Notes under the pieces: generated by a model | Seen by the model: only the letters and a program-made list of their open reading frames with translations | Told to the model about the DNA's origin: nothing | Databases searched by the model: none | Source: Mariprofundus sp. | GTDB taxonomy: Bacteria > Pseudomonadota > Zetaproteobacteria > Mariprofundales > Mariprofundaceae | Length of the DNA stretch: 45,212 bases | Direction of reading: 5' to 3' | NCBI GenBank assembly: GCA_021772835.1 | Contig: JAJFLE010000028.1 | Location: 1 to 45,212, forward strand | Program-made: the position numbers and the translations under genes | Shown here: positions 16,692 to 25,527 of the stretch, piece by piece | Position numbering within the stretch: position 1 is the first letter of the stretch | Layout of the letters: every line of letters begins with the position of its first letter

Positions 16692-17664
16692 GCATGCCCT
16701 GCTTTTCGATCTTGATCCACTGCTGCACATTGGCCTGATGCTCGGCAAGCGTGGCGGCAAACTTGTGCCCACCCGTACCATCGGCAACAAAATAGAGATA
16801 ATCCACATCAGCGGGGCTGGCCGCGGCCTTCAGCGATGCCGCACCGGGATTACCGATCGGCGTAGGCGGCAGACCACGACGTGTGTAGGTATTCCATAAT
16901 GTATCGGTGGTGAGATCCTTTCTGTGAATATTGCCAGAGAAGCTGCCAGTGGTTCGCCAGATGCCGTAAATCACTGTCGGGTCCATCTGTAGTGGCATAC
17001 CCTTCTTTAGCCGGTTGCGAATGGCTGCAGCCACCAGTGGCCGTTCCATATCCAACATGGTCTCTTTCTCGATGATAGAGGCCATGATACGAAGGCGATC
17101 CTGCTGACTGACATCCGAACTCAGCTCTGCGAGTACCTTCTTTTGCGCATTGATCATGGCCTGAATCAGGCTTTTCGGTTCAACCGGTTTGGTGTACTGA
17201 TAGGTTTCCGGTAACAGACGCCCTTCCACCTCACCCGGCAACAGTGTTTTCAATGCAGCCTGCCACTGCGGCAGTTTCACATCTGTTTTGTCGGCCAGAA
17301 TGGTAAGCATTTCATCGGTTCTCAAACCTTCAGGCAACGTCACACTGAATGTCATCACGTCACCGGACTCAAGCCGATTGATGATAGCATGGATACTGGC
17401 TGGCTGATCAAAACGATACAGCCCGCTGTGCAACCGGGCCCCGACACCTTTCAAACGCACAGCAAGACGAAAAGCCAGTGCTGATGAAATCACCCCCTCT
17501 GCATGCAACAGACGTCCTATTTTGATCGTCGATGCCCCCTTAGGTACAGAGATCTCTACCGGCTTAACCAGCTCTATTACAGTCGATGTCTGCCAAAACA
17601 ACCAGCCAACCGGCACCATCAGTATCAACAAACCAAGCATAAAAAATTTCATAATTTTTTTCAT
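16681..17664 (-). CDS. mltG: Endolytic murein transglycosylase MltG
   Basis: 327 residues, a YceG-family enzyme that cleaves nascent peptidoglycan strands at the outer face of the inner membrane. An N-terminal membrane anchor (MKKIMKFFMLGLLILMVPVG) is followed by a LysM-like subdomain and the catalytic domain, with the family motif MASIIEKET (catalytic Glu near residue 199), RLLPETYQY, MQMDPTVIYG-like LQMDPTVIYGI, and TYTRRGLPPTPIGNPG. The start ATG overlaps the stop of pabC as ATGA, the common pabC-mltG pairing in bacteria. Confidence 0.95.
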   Translation of the reverse strand: MKKIMKFFMLGLLILMVPVGWLFWQTSTVIELVKPVEISVPKGASTIKIGRLLHAEGVISSALAFRLAVRLKGVGARLHSGLYRFDQPASIHAIINRLESGDVMTFSVTLPEGLRTDEMLTILADKTDVKLPQWQAALKTLLPGEVEGRLLPETYQYTKPVEPKSLIQAMINAQKKVLAELSSDVSQQDRLRIMASIIEKETMLDMERPLVAAAIRNRLKKGMPLQMDPTVIYGIWRTTGSFSGNIHRKDLTTDTLWNTYTRRGLPPTPIGNPGAASLKAAASPADVDYLYFVADGTGGHKFAATLAEHQANVQQWIKIEKQGMRDK

Positions 17665-18500
17665 AAAAGTGGCACACCCTCTTGTTGTTGCAACACATCC
17701 AATAACGGCTGGAATGACATATGATGAATATCCATAGCATCCAATCTTTCAATATCAGCGATATAAGCAACCGGCTGGATAAACAGACCACTGTTGCACA
17801 CGGCTGCGGCTTCGCAATCTTCCAGCCATGATACCGGGCATGGCTGCTCAATAACCAGTGAATTTCGAATCAGGCAATCCCGCACTCTGCCCGGCAATAC
17901 GCCAGTGTCTGCCAAAGGAGTAGACCAGTGACCGTCACGGTAGATCAGAATGTTCGCAGTTGCCGTAGCTATAAGCGCATCATCTTGCTCAAACAATACA
18001 TGGATATCAGCAGATCCTCGCAGCGCACGCAGTGTTTCAGCATAGTCGGATACAAATTTGGCGCACTTTGCTTTTAACGGAAACGGCCATGACTGCAGTC
18101 TCAGAAAAGCAGGTGCCTTACTTTTTGTGTAAGGCAAACACTGTATATACACAGCTGGCTCCTCAGCCTTTGCAGCCAGCCCCCAAGGCGCTTCACCACC
18201 GGAGATGGTCAAGCGTACCAGCACATCAGGACCAGCTCTGGCAGCTTCACGCAGACAGGCAAAGAGCACCTCCTCATCCTGAGCTTGCGGTAACAGCAAT
18301 CCGTACTCGGCAAGTCCGCGGGCCAAACGGTGCCAGTGACCGGGCCAGTCGAAAACCCGTCCGTTTATTACCCGAAATGTCTCGAAACAGGCCTCACCAT
18401 ACGCAAGTCCGCGCTCCAAACGATCTACAACTTCTATCTTCAAACTCGAATCCTTCTTCCCTGTGCCGCAACCATGTGGTTTTAACAGGCTCCGGTTCAT
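17661..18500 (-). CDS. pabC: Aminodeoxychorismate lyase-like PLP enzyme (class IV)
   Basis: 279 residues from the ATG at 18500, or 260 from a TTG at 18443 that has GAAGGA upstream; the shorter form would leave room for promoters between this gene and the divergent ilvA. PabC converts aminodeoxychorismate to p-aminobenzoate for folate. Family features: DRLERGLAYGEACFETFR, putative PLP Lys148 (CAKFVSDYAETLRA) and GVLPGRVRD. One oddity: the Glu expected five residues before the Asn in the E....N motif is Ala178 (IATATANILI). In this fold the Glu contacts the PLP ring nitrogen, so activity may be altered. The neighbour mltG supports the assignment. Confidence 0.8.
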   Translation of the reverse strand: MNRSLLKPHGCGTGKKDSSLKIEVVDRLERGLAYGEACFETFRVINGRVFDWPGHWHRLARGLAEYGLLLPQAQDEEVLFACLREAARAGPDVLVRLTISGGEAPWGLAAKAEEPAVYIQCLPYTKSKAPAFLRLQSWPFPLKAKCAKFVSDYAETLRALRGSADIHVLFEQDDALIATATANILIYRDGHWSTPLADTGVLPGRVRDCLIRNSLVIEQPCPVSWLEDCEAAAVCNSGLFIQPVAYIADIERLDAMDIHHMSFQPLLDVLQQQEGVPLL

Positions 18501-18515
18501 GGTAGCAAGCCGCCC

Positions 18516-20027
18516 ATGAGCGATTTATACCTTGAGGCCATCGAACAAGCACGCGTCTATGACGTGGCGATTGAAACTCCATTGGAACTGGCACCGAAAC
18601 TTTCTTCACGTCTGCACAATGAAGTGCTGTTTAAACGCGAGGATTTGCAGCCGGTATTCTCCTTCAAATTACGTGGTGCCTATAACAAAATCGCTCAACT
18701 CACCGAAGAGGAGCGCTCTCGCGGCGTCATCTGCGCCTCTGCCGGCAATCATGCACAAGGTGTGGCGCTTTCCAGCCACAAGCTTGGCATCAATGCCACC
18801 ATTGTTATGCCGAACACCACACCCGACATCAAAGTCAAAGCCGTCAAACGGCTCGGCGGTCATGTTGTACTGTTTGGTGACAGCTATTCCGACGCCAATG
18901 CTCATGCGATGGAGTTATGCGAACAAAACGGCAACGTATTCGTCCACCCCTATGATGACCCGTTGGTGATTGCCGGTCAGGGCACGATTGCCGAAGAGAT
19001 GATGCGCCAGAATCCGGGTGATCTGGATGCCGTGTTTGTACCGATCGGTGGCGGCGGTCTGATTGCAGGCATGGCCGTGTATCTGAAGGCCAATTCTCCG
19101 AAGACAAAAATTATAGGTGTAGAACCGGTAGATTCAGCCGCCATGTATGAATCCATCAAGGCCGGTTATCGCGTTACCCTGGATCAGGTCGGTATTTTCG
19201 CAGATGGTGTAGCCGTAAAAAAGGTCGGTGAACTCACGTTTAATATGGTTCAGCAGTATGTTGATGAAATCATACTGGTGGATACCGATGAAATCTGTGC
19301 TGCTATTAAAGATATTTATGAAGATAATCGCTCGATTGTTGAACCAGCCGGAGCGCTGGGCGTTGCCGGACTGAAAAAATATGTAAAACAAACCGGCGCC
19401 AGAGGACAGTTACTGGCTGCCATCAACAGTGGCGCGAACATGAATTTTGATCGCATGCGTCATGTGGCTGAACGCACCGAGATGGGTGAAGGAAAAGAAG
19501 CACTGTTTGCCGTCACTATCCCAGAGCGTCCGGGTTCATTCCTTGAATTCTGTCGTATTATCGGTGATCGCAATATCACCGAGTTCAACTACCGTATGTC
19601 CTCGCGCAACCAGGCGCATGTGTTTGCCGGTATCAGCATCGCCGATGACAACGAGGCTGCAGCACTTGAAAAGGCCATGAAAGATGCCGAACTGCCAACG
19701 CTGAACCTGCACGATAACGAGTTAGCTAAACTGCACATCCGCCACATGGTCGGTGGTCACTGTCCGCTGGCAGAAAACGAACAGCTTTACCGATTCGAAT
19801 TCCCGGAACGCCCCGGTGCCCTGCTGGAATTTCTTGGCCAGGCCGGTGGTCGATGGAATATCTCCCTGTTCCATTATCGCAACCACGCCGCAGCCTTCGG
19901 ACGTGTACTGGCAGGCGTCGAAGTGCCGGTCAATGACCGTCAGGAGTTCGAAGATTACCTCAATGCACTGAGTTACCCCTTTGTTAATGAATCAGATAAC
20001 CCAGCCTACTCTATATTTTTGAAATAA
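18516..20027 (+). CDS. ilvA: Threonine ammonia-lyase, biosynthetic
   Basis: 503 residues, the length of the biosynthetic enzyme with two regulatory ACT-like domains. It makes 2-oxobutanoate from threonine, the first step to isoleucine. PLP-binding Lys51 lies in QPVFSFKLRGAYNK, the Asn loop in SAGNHAQGVA, and the glycine loop in PIGGGGLIAGMA. The ACT-like domains begin at about 330 (FAVTIPERPGSFLEFCRIIG) and 430 (YRFEFPERPGALLEFLGQAG), so isoleucine feedback is expected. The gene diverges from pabC with 15 bases between annotated starts. No attenuator or riboswitch is seen in front of it. Confidence 0.96.
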   Translation: MSDLYLEAIEQARVYDVAIETPLELAPKLSSRLHNEVLFKREDLQPVFSFKLRGAYNKIAQLTEEERSRGVICASAGNHAQGVALSSHKLGINATIVMPNTTPDIKVKAVKRLGGHVVLFGDSYSDANAHAMELCEQNGNVFVHPYDDPLVIAGQGTIAEEMMRQNPGDLDAVFVPIGGGGLIAGMAVYLKANSPKTKIIGVEPVDSAAMYESIKAGYRVTLDQVGIFADGVAVKKVGELTFNMVQQYVDEIILVDTDEICAAIKDIYEDNRSIVEPAGALGVAGLKKYVKQTGARGQLLAAINSGANMNFDRMRHVAERTEMGEGKEALFAVTIPERPGSFLEFCRIIGDRNITEFNYRMSSRNQAHVFAGISIADDNEAAALEKAMKDAELPTLNLHDNELAKLHIRHMVGGHCPLAENEQLYRFEFPERPGALLEFLGQAGGRWNISLFHYRNHAAAFGRVLAGVEVPVNDRQEFEDYLNALSYPFVNESDNPAYSIFLK

Positions 20028-20067
20028 AAGAATTAAAATGCCTGCATAAAAATTAAACAGGGCCGCA

Positions 20068-21171
20068 TTACAGCTCCAGCAGGTACACCCACTTGCCGCC
20101 ATGTTTGATTTTTAAACGTCGTTTTGCAGGCAGGCCCAATGCGTGCTCACAGCCCTGATCCGGTACAATAACAGCCATACGCCAACCGCCGAACTTCTCT
20201 GCAAACAGCTGCCCTATAGCCTTGTACAGGGTACGCACATCACCCTTAACCCGGTCGCCATAAGGCGGGTTGCAGATGATCAAACCGGCCCTGGTCACAC
20301 CGTCAGGAACGACAAGCTGACGCACATCGAGTTGGGCAAATACAATGGATTCAGACACGCCCGCATGTTGTGCATTTTGCTTAGCCTGATCCAGCAGGCC
20401 CGCTGCCAGATCCGTCGCAAAGATTTGCGGCTTCACATCAGAGCTCATGGACTCAGCTTTTTCCAGCGCACGCTGCCAGCGCTTTTGCTTAAGTGCAGGC
20501 CAGTGAATAAACGGGAAGTCACGTTTCAGATTTGCTGCCCGCTTATCGGCCACAAGTGCTGCTTCAATGGCAAAGGTGCCTGATCCGCACATGGGTGTGA
20601 GCAGTGGTTCATCTGCTTTCCAGTCCATCCAGCGCAATATGCTGGCCGCAATGGTTTCACGCAGTGGTGCAAGACCGGAATACTGACGGTATCCACGCCT
20701 ATCCAGACGTTCACCGGATGTATCCAGGCTGATGGTGCAGATATTGTCATCAATACGCAGCATCACCTGCTGAACCAATTTGCCTGCTTTATGATCCTGC
20801 ATAGCTTCTGAAGCTGCGATACCATCGATCACAGCCTGCTCGGCACGGCCAGAGTGCAACAGCTTGGAGTGATGGCAGCTGGCTTTTACTTCAACCCTGA
20901 CGCCGTCAGCGACATACTGCTGCCAACTGATCTTTCTGACTTTATTATACAGTTCAGGGAATGTCAGTGCCTTAAATACTGCCAGACGAATAACAAAACG
21001 CGTGGCACAGCGTGAGCGCAGGTTGATGCGAAACAGTGTATCCATCGTAGCCTCAAAGCTGACGCCGCCCTGCTCCTGTTTCACATCATGAGCAGAGAGT
21101 TCATTGAGTTCATCAACAACAAGACCTTCAAGGCCGGGTACAACAATTGCAAAACAAGAGATTTTTTCCAT
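20068..21171 (-). CDS. THUMP-domain class I RNA methyltransferase (RlmL/YcbY N-half type)
   Basis: 367 residues. An N-terminal THUMP domain (about 45-155, RIN.RSRCATRFVIRLA and VEVKASCHHSKLLHSGRAEQ) precedes a Rossmann methyltransferase domain with LTPMCGSGTFAIEAAL (SAM motif I), IFATDLAAGLLDQAKQNA and the catalytic NPPYGDR (motif IV), as in N2-guanine RNA methyltransferases. The length matches the N-terminal half of RlmL, which methylates G2445 of 23S rRNA in E. coli, but target assignment is inferred. It converges with ilvA with 40 bases between them. The start ATG has only a weak ribosome binding site. Confidence 0.88.
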   Translation of the reverse strand: MEKISCFAIVVPGLEGLVVDELNELSAHDVKQEQGGVSFEATMDTLFRINLRSRCATRFVIRLAVFKALTFPELYNKVRKISWQQYVADGVRVEVKASCHHSKLLHSGRAEQAVIDGIAASEAMQDHKAGKLVQQVMLRIDDNICTISLDTSGERLDRRGYRQYSGLAPLRETIAASILRWMDWKADEPLLTPMCGSGTFAIEAALVADKRAANLKRDFPFIHWPALKQKRWQRALEKAESMSSDVKPQIFATDLAAGLLDQAKQNAQHAGVSESIVFAQLDVRQLVVPDGVTRAGLIICNPPYGDRVKGDVRTLYKAIGQLFAEKFGGWRMAVIVPDQGCEHALGLPAKRRLKIKHGGKWVYLLEL

Positions 21172-21326
21172 GCCCGCACCATATCAGTCGGAGCCCGCTT
21201 GATATAGTGAGCTTTGCTAGAGAGCTCAGTTTTGTTAGTCTCAGCGACTCTTAATACGACACATGCATACCGGCAGAACAATAACCCCTCTTCACGGATG
21301 AAGAGTGACCCCAAGGAAGCGAACTC

Positions 21327-22727
21327 ATGTCTTTTGACCTTCAACCACTAATGATTTCAGGTAAAGAAGTTTTACCACTGATCGAAGGCGGCAAAGGTGT
21401 TGCCGTTTCTACCGGAGAAAGTTCGGGAGCATGGGCAGCAACAGGCGGCGTTGGTACGTTTTCGGCTGTAAACGCCGACGAAGTTGACGAACACGGTCAG
21501 GTCATTCGCACCGTGTATCACGGCAGGAGTCGTAAAGAGCGCTTTGAAGAGTTGGTAGCTCAGGGCATTGCCGGTGGTATCAAACAGGCCAACATCGCGC
21601 ACGAAATTTCAGATGGCAATGGCCGTCTGCACATGAATGTACTGTGGGAAATGGGTGGTGCTGAACGTGTACTTGAAGGCGTCATGGAAGGTGCCAAAGG
21701 CATGATCCACGGCATTACCTGTGGTGCAGGCATGCCGTTCAAACTTGCGGCACTGGCTGCCAAGCATAATGTGCACTATTACCCTATCATCTCATCAGCA
21801 CGCGCATTTCGCGCACTGTGGCTGCGCTCCTACCGCAAATCACCTGATCTGCTTGGTGGCGTCGTTTATGAAGATCCGTGGCTGGCTGGTGGTCACAATG
21901 GCCTGTCCAACTCCGAGAGCCCTGATAAACCGGAAGATCCGTATCCCCGCGTAGCTGCGCTGCGTAAAACCATGAACGAGTTCGGCCTGACTCAGGTGCC
22001 GATTGTCATGGCTGGTGGTGTATGGTTCCTGCGCGAATGGGCCAACTGGCTGAACAATCCGGAGATAGGCCCGATCACCTTCCAGTTTGGCACACGCCCG
22101 CTGTTAACGCAGGAAAGCCCGATTTCCGAGGCCTGGAAACGGCGTCTGATGACACTTAAAGAGGGTGACATCAGCCTTAACCGCTTCTCCCCTACCGGTT
22201 TCTACAGCTCTGCTGTTTATAACTCTTTCCTGCATGAAATGTATGAGCGCTCGGATCGTGAAATGGCTTTTGTGGATCACCCAGCCGGTGATCACTCTGA
22301 AGTATTTACCTTCGGCGTGCGAAATAAAGAAGTCTACCTGACCAAACATGATCTGAAGCGCGCCAGGAACTATATTGCTGAAGGTTTCATCAAAGCTTTA
22401 CCAACACCGGACTCAACACTTATATTTGTCGATGCCGAAAGAGCTAAAATCATTCGTCAGGATCAACTCGATTGCATGGGCTGCCTGTCCATGTGCAAAT
22501 TCAGCAACTGGGCTGCGAATGATGCGGGCACGACCGGCCATAAGGCTGATCCGCGCAGTTTCTGCATCCAGAAAACCCTGCAGCAGATCGGTCACGGCGA
22601 CAATCCGGATAACAACCTGATGTTTGCCGGCCATGCAGCCTACCGCTTCGGCTCCGACCCGTTTTACGCCAATGGCTTCATTCCAACGGTCAAACAGCTG
22701 GTCGACCGCATCTGTACGGGTGACTGA
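21327..22727 (+). CDS. Nitronate monooxygenase-like FMN protein with a four-Cys C-terminal set
   Basis: 466 residues. The N-terminal two thirds follow the TIM-barrel NAD(P)H-dependent flavin oxidoreductase / nitronate monooxygenase family: VSTGESSGAWAATGGVGTFSA, HGITCGAGMPFKLAALAA, PIISSARAFRALWLRSY, AGGHNG and VPIVMAGGVWF (phosphate-binding loop). After the barrel comes a region with Cys383, Cys386, Cys390 (DCMGCLSMC) and Cys413 (RSFC), a spacing that could bind an iron-sulphur cluster or zinc; this is inference. The family oxidises nitronates or acts as a quinone or enoyl reductase, and the true substrate is unknown. Start at 21327 is supported by CAAGGAAG upstream. It appears to be a single-gene unit. 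Confidence 0.85.
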   Translation: MSFDLQPLMISGKEVLPLIEGGKGVAVSTGESSGAWAATGGVGTFSAVNADEVDEHGQVIRTVYHGRSRKERFEELVAQGIAGGIKQANIAHEISDGNGRLHMNVLWEMGGAERVLEGVMEGAKGMIHGITCGAGMPFKLAALAAKHNVHYYPIISSARAFRALWLRSYRKSPDLLGGVVYEDPWLAGGHNGLSNSESPDKPEDPYPRVAALRKTMNEFGLTQVPIVMAGGVWFLREWANWLNNPEIGPITFQFGTRPLLTQESPISEAWKRRLMTLKEGDISLNRFSPTGFYSSAVYNSFLHEMYERSDREMAFVDHPAGDHSEVFTFGVRNKEVYLTKHDLKRARNYIAEGFIKALPTPDSTLIFVDAERAKIIRQDQLDCMGCLSMCKFSNWAANDAGTTGHKADPRSFCIQKTLQQIGHGDNPDNNLMFAGHAAYRFGSDPFYANGFIPTVKQLVDRICTGD

Positions 22728-23051
22728 TACGTTATCCGGACAGCACTGAAGCAGTTGCAAGCTGCGTAAGCAATAAAAATCCAGACGCCGGGCTCAGGAG
22801 TCTCGACGTTCCTGAAGCACATATGTTGATTGAATGGGATGCCGGTAAGGCCCGTACTGATCACTGCAGCAGGCAAGGGCTTTCACACCGCCCTGTTCCA
22901 TGACAATCGCATCTGCCGCAACATGATACTTGCGCCAGTCAAAGAGAACAAACGGTCACACTATCGGATCAGTCGCATTGTGAAAAAAGGCCCGAACTAC
23001 AGCCTGTGTGCCTGTGTACGGGCGAAAGTTACCGGCAGGTTCGAAACTTGA
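22728..23051 (+). other. Intergenic stretch with a doubtful reading frame
   Basis: No clear gene. A frame from a TTG at 22830 to 23051 (73 codons) gives a basic, Cys-containing peptide ending in KKGPNYSLCACVRAKVTGRF with no ribosome binding site. It may be the decayed remains of a gene, since neighbouring frames also contain short protein-like stretches (for example HMLIEWDAGKARTD). I see no terminator hairpin after the oxidoreductase. Confidence 0.3.
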
Positions 23052-24455
23052 TTACCAGCCTTCATCCTCATATACATCTTCCGGTTCTGCGCGCACAATC
23101 GCTTTAGCCAACACCTCATCAATTTCCTGACTGACATAGACCTCACCCGCCAGAATACTGATACAGCGCAACTCTTTGCCATTTGGCAATATTTTCTGCC
23201 CCAGCTCTTTCTGTTTGAAACCGTGGCCCAATGAAAGCATCGTACCGTATTGCGCTGTAAGGCATGTGCCATCACCGAGTTTGGCCAACTGAGCCGCAAG
23301 TGCTATCGGTGCGCCGACAACAGTGAATTCTTTTCTGCGTCCGACGCCCAGATGACCTACAGCGACCTCACCGATAGCCATTCCAACACGGAATGACAGG
23401 GTACCACCATCGGGTCTGCTCACAGCTATTCTCTCGCTGGCCTGAATAATGGCCAGCCCTGCTTTCACAGCCTGATTTTCGTGGCATTTAAGCTCAAATG
23501 GATGATTAAATACTGCCACCATCTTATCACCGACTATTTGATCCACATGACCCCCGAACGCATGGATGATCTGCTGGAACAACGCAAAGCTACGATTGAG
23601 CACAGGAATAATGTCTTCGCTTTTGCTCTGCTCCGCATAGGCATTAAAACCTATCATATCAATCACCAGTACACTGACTTCACGCGTGATATGATCCCTG
23701 CGATGCGTATTCCTCTCGTATTCATCCGCCACCAGTTGCGGGCGCTGATAACCCCCATACAGGTCATACAGTTTTTCCCTGTGCTCAAGGCTGGAAACCA
23801 TGAGATTAAACTGGTTAAAGGCTTTGCCAAATTCATTACTGGAACGTATCGGTAAATGCACAGAAAAATCACCACTGGCAACCCGCTTCGAACCCTGTGC
23901 AAGCATTCTTAACTGATTCACTGTTCTGCCACTCATGGCATACACCAGTAGCGCTGCCAGCAGTGCTACAACAGCCGCAGTAGTGATCAGGTTCATCTTG
24001 ATCTGAAGGTCATTTTCCCTCCAGGATTTACCCGGAAAATACATCGCGATAGAACCCAGCTCAGTCGTATTATATTTGACACCCATGGCATACCATTTGT
24101 TCTGGCCATCCACTGCCGCAACGTTGTCCGGCAATTTTGATAACGCTTCAATCTCATCAGGTATCACACTATCGCCATACGTTTCGCTATGGCCACTTGC
24201 CCAGCGCAGATAAACGGCAGTTCCGGGTACTTCATGCATGAACATTTTAATCAGCGTATCCACTTCAGCAGTGGAGCCAGCAACCATGGGCATTTTCAGT
24301 TCATCAGATAACAGGGTGATTAATAGTTCGGCCTGCTCCTGTTCGCTATTGACCCACGCCCGTTTTTCAATTTCGGCTATACTTGCCATCATGGTTACAG
24401 CAACAACGGCAACCAGAAAAATCGTAAATAAGCTCCAGAGCATACGCAGTGACAT
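23052..24455 (-). CDS. Membrane class III nucleotide cyclase homologue with degenerate active site
   Basis: 467 residues from the ATG at 24455, which has GGGGAG upstream. Order: membrane segment about 5-25, periplasmic sensor of about 125 residues, membrane segment about 155-174, HAMP to about 230, cyclase homology domain about 255-430. The metal-binding aspartates are present (Asp266 in VLVIDMIGF, Asp310 in VGDKMVAVF). The purine-specifying Lys is Gln306, the matching Asp is Ala382, and the catalytic Asn and Arg of the GD.VN.A.RL motif are Ala385 and Gln389 (VGAPIALAAQL). So it keeps the fold but probably not normal cyclase chemistry; it may bind a nucleotide as a sensor or regulator. It diverges from motAB across about 220 bases. 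Family assignment is firm, activity doubtful. Confidence 0.88.
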   Translation of the reverse strand: MSLRMLWSLFTIFLVAVVAVTMMASIAEIEKRAWVNSEQEQAELLITLLSDELKMPMVAGSTAEVDTLIKMFMHEVPGTAVYLRWASGHSETYGDSVIPDEIEALSKLPDNVAAVDGQNKWYAMGVKYNTTELGSIAMYFPGKSWRENDLQIKMNLITTAAVVALLAALLVYAMSGRTVNQLRMLAQGSKRVASGDFSVHLPIRSSNEFGKAFNQFNLMVSSLEHREKLYDLYGGYQRPQLVADEYERNTHRRDHITREVSVLVIDMIGFNAYAEQSKSEDIIPVLNRSFALFQQIIHAFGGHVDQIVGDKMVAVFNHPFELKCHENQAVKAGLAIIQASERIAVSRPDGGTLSFRVGMAIGEVAVGHLGVGRRKEFTVVGAPIALAAQLAKLGDGTCLTAQYGTMLSLGHGFKQKELGQKILPNGKELRCISILAGEVYVSQEIDEVLAKAIVRAEPEDVYEDEGW

Positions 24456-24610
24456 GTTCACTCCCCAATGTGTGTCCGAAAGCCGAACAGATAGATATCC
24501 TGTTTACCTAGCATATAGCCTGCCAATCCAGAATCACCCGCTCATCACGTACCTGTCAGAATTCACGGCAATAACTTTAACCACAGCTCACCGACCATGA
24601 CCGCCTGAGA

Positions 24611-24628
24611 TTGGCCGCAAATTTGCTT
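24611..24628 (+). promoter_or_regulatory. Candidate sigma-54 promoter for motAB
   Basis: TTGGCCGCAAATTTGCTT has the -24 GG (24613-24614) and -12 GC (24625-24626) elements with exactly ten bases between them, close to the sigma-54 consensus. The start codon of motA is about 50 bases on. Sigma-54 control of flagellar genes is common in polarly flagellated proteobacteria. No binding site for an activator was identified. Confidence 0.45.
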
Positions 24629-24635
24629 AATTCAC

Positions 24636-24650
24636 GGTCATACAGTGACC
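24636..24650 (+). promoter_or_regulatory. Palindrome at the predicted motAB transcription start
   Basis: GGTCATACAGTGACC is an inverted repeat with 5-bp arms and 5-bp spacer just after the candidate -12 element. It overlaps the expected start of transcription, so a repressor could block there. A second half-site-like TGACCG lies upstream at about 24597. The function is inferred from position only. Confidence 0.3.
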
Positions 24651-24675
24651 ACTCACCATTTATCAGGAGATCAGC

Positions 24676-25527
24676 ATGGATCTATCGACTATTGCAGGCA
24701 TCTTGGCAGGACTTGGACTGATCGTTTTATCGATTTTTCTTTCTGCTGTAGAACCCGGTGTTTATATCAACCTACCGGGTCTTCTTGTCGTTATTGGTGG
24801 CACCCTTGCCGCGACACTCGTCAGTTTCCCGACACAGGAGTTGGCCAAGGTGTGGGGAGTGTTGGGTAAAGTATTTCGCAACAGGCAATATTCAGTGCGT
24901 GACGACATCTCCGAAATTGCCCACGCCGCACGCCTGCGTCGCCATGGCGACATGGCTCGTATTGAGGATCAGTTGCAGCGTATTGCCAATCCGTTTCTGA
25001 AAACTGCCATTCAGCTGGTCATTGATAACACACCGGCCGATGAGATCGTCAATATTCTGCAGTGGCGCATCAAACGCCTGCGTGAACAGGAACGTGCTGA
25101 AGCGCAGATTTTTCACACCATGGCCGTCTATGCACCAGCCTTCGGCATGTTCGGCACGCTCATCGGCATGGTGAACATGCTCTACGGTATCAACGGCCCT
25201 GACCTGCTCAATGTAGGGCATAATATGGCTGTTGCCCTGATGACAACCCTGTATGGACTGGTGCTTTCCAATCTGATTTTCAAACCGATTGCTATCAAAG
25301 TCGAGCGCCGCACCGAAAACCGTGCCATGATTATGCGCATGATTGTTGAAGGCACGATTATGCTCGCTGGCAATCGCAGTCCTGTATTTATTCGCGAAAC
25401 ACTGAAATCATTCTCAGCCCAGCATGATGATGAACTCAGAAATGAAAGCAGCTCCTTCAATGATGAGCTGCGCGCATCTGAAAAAACATCATCGAAGAAA
25501 AGCCGCAAGTTGGATGAAGACTTCTGA
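24676..25527 (+). CDS. motA: Flagellar motor stator protein MotA
   Basis: 283 residues, inner membrane, four membrane segments (about 5-23, 31-50, 155-178 and 185-205). It forms the ion channel with MotB and pushes on the rotor. Family pattern: [35 protein letters not shown], the charged cytoplasmic loop, and [21 protein letters not shown] then [19 protein letters not shown] with the conserved Pro residues. The short loop and the MotP/PomA-like N-terminus suggest a PomA or MotP subclass; the coupling ion cannot be told. An acidic-basic C-terminal extension of about 35 residues follows the domain. CAGGAGA precedes the ATG. Its TGA overlaps the motB start (TGATG). Confidence 0.93.
   Translation: MDLSTIAGILAGLGLIVLSIFLSAVEPGVYINLPGLLVVIGGTLAATLVSFPTQELAKVWGVLGKVFRNRQYSVRDDISEIAHAARLRRHGDMARIEDQLQRIANPFLKTAIQLVIDNTPADEIVNILQWRIKRLREQERAEAQIFHTMAVYAPAFGMFGTLIGMVNMLYGINGPDLLNVGHNMAVALMTTLYGLVLSNLIFKPIAIKVERRTENRAMIMRMIVEGTIMLAGNRSPVFIRETLKSFSAQHDDELRNESSSFNDELRASEKTSSKKSRKLDEDF

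Noticed and set aside
22830..23051. 73-codon frame after the flavin oxidoreductase
   Set aside because: TTG start without ribosome binding site, no recognisable family; kept only as a note on the intergenic stretch.
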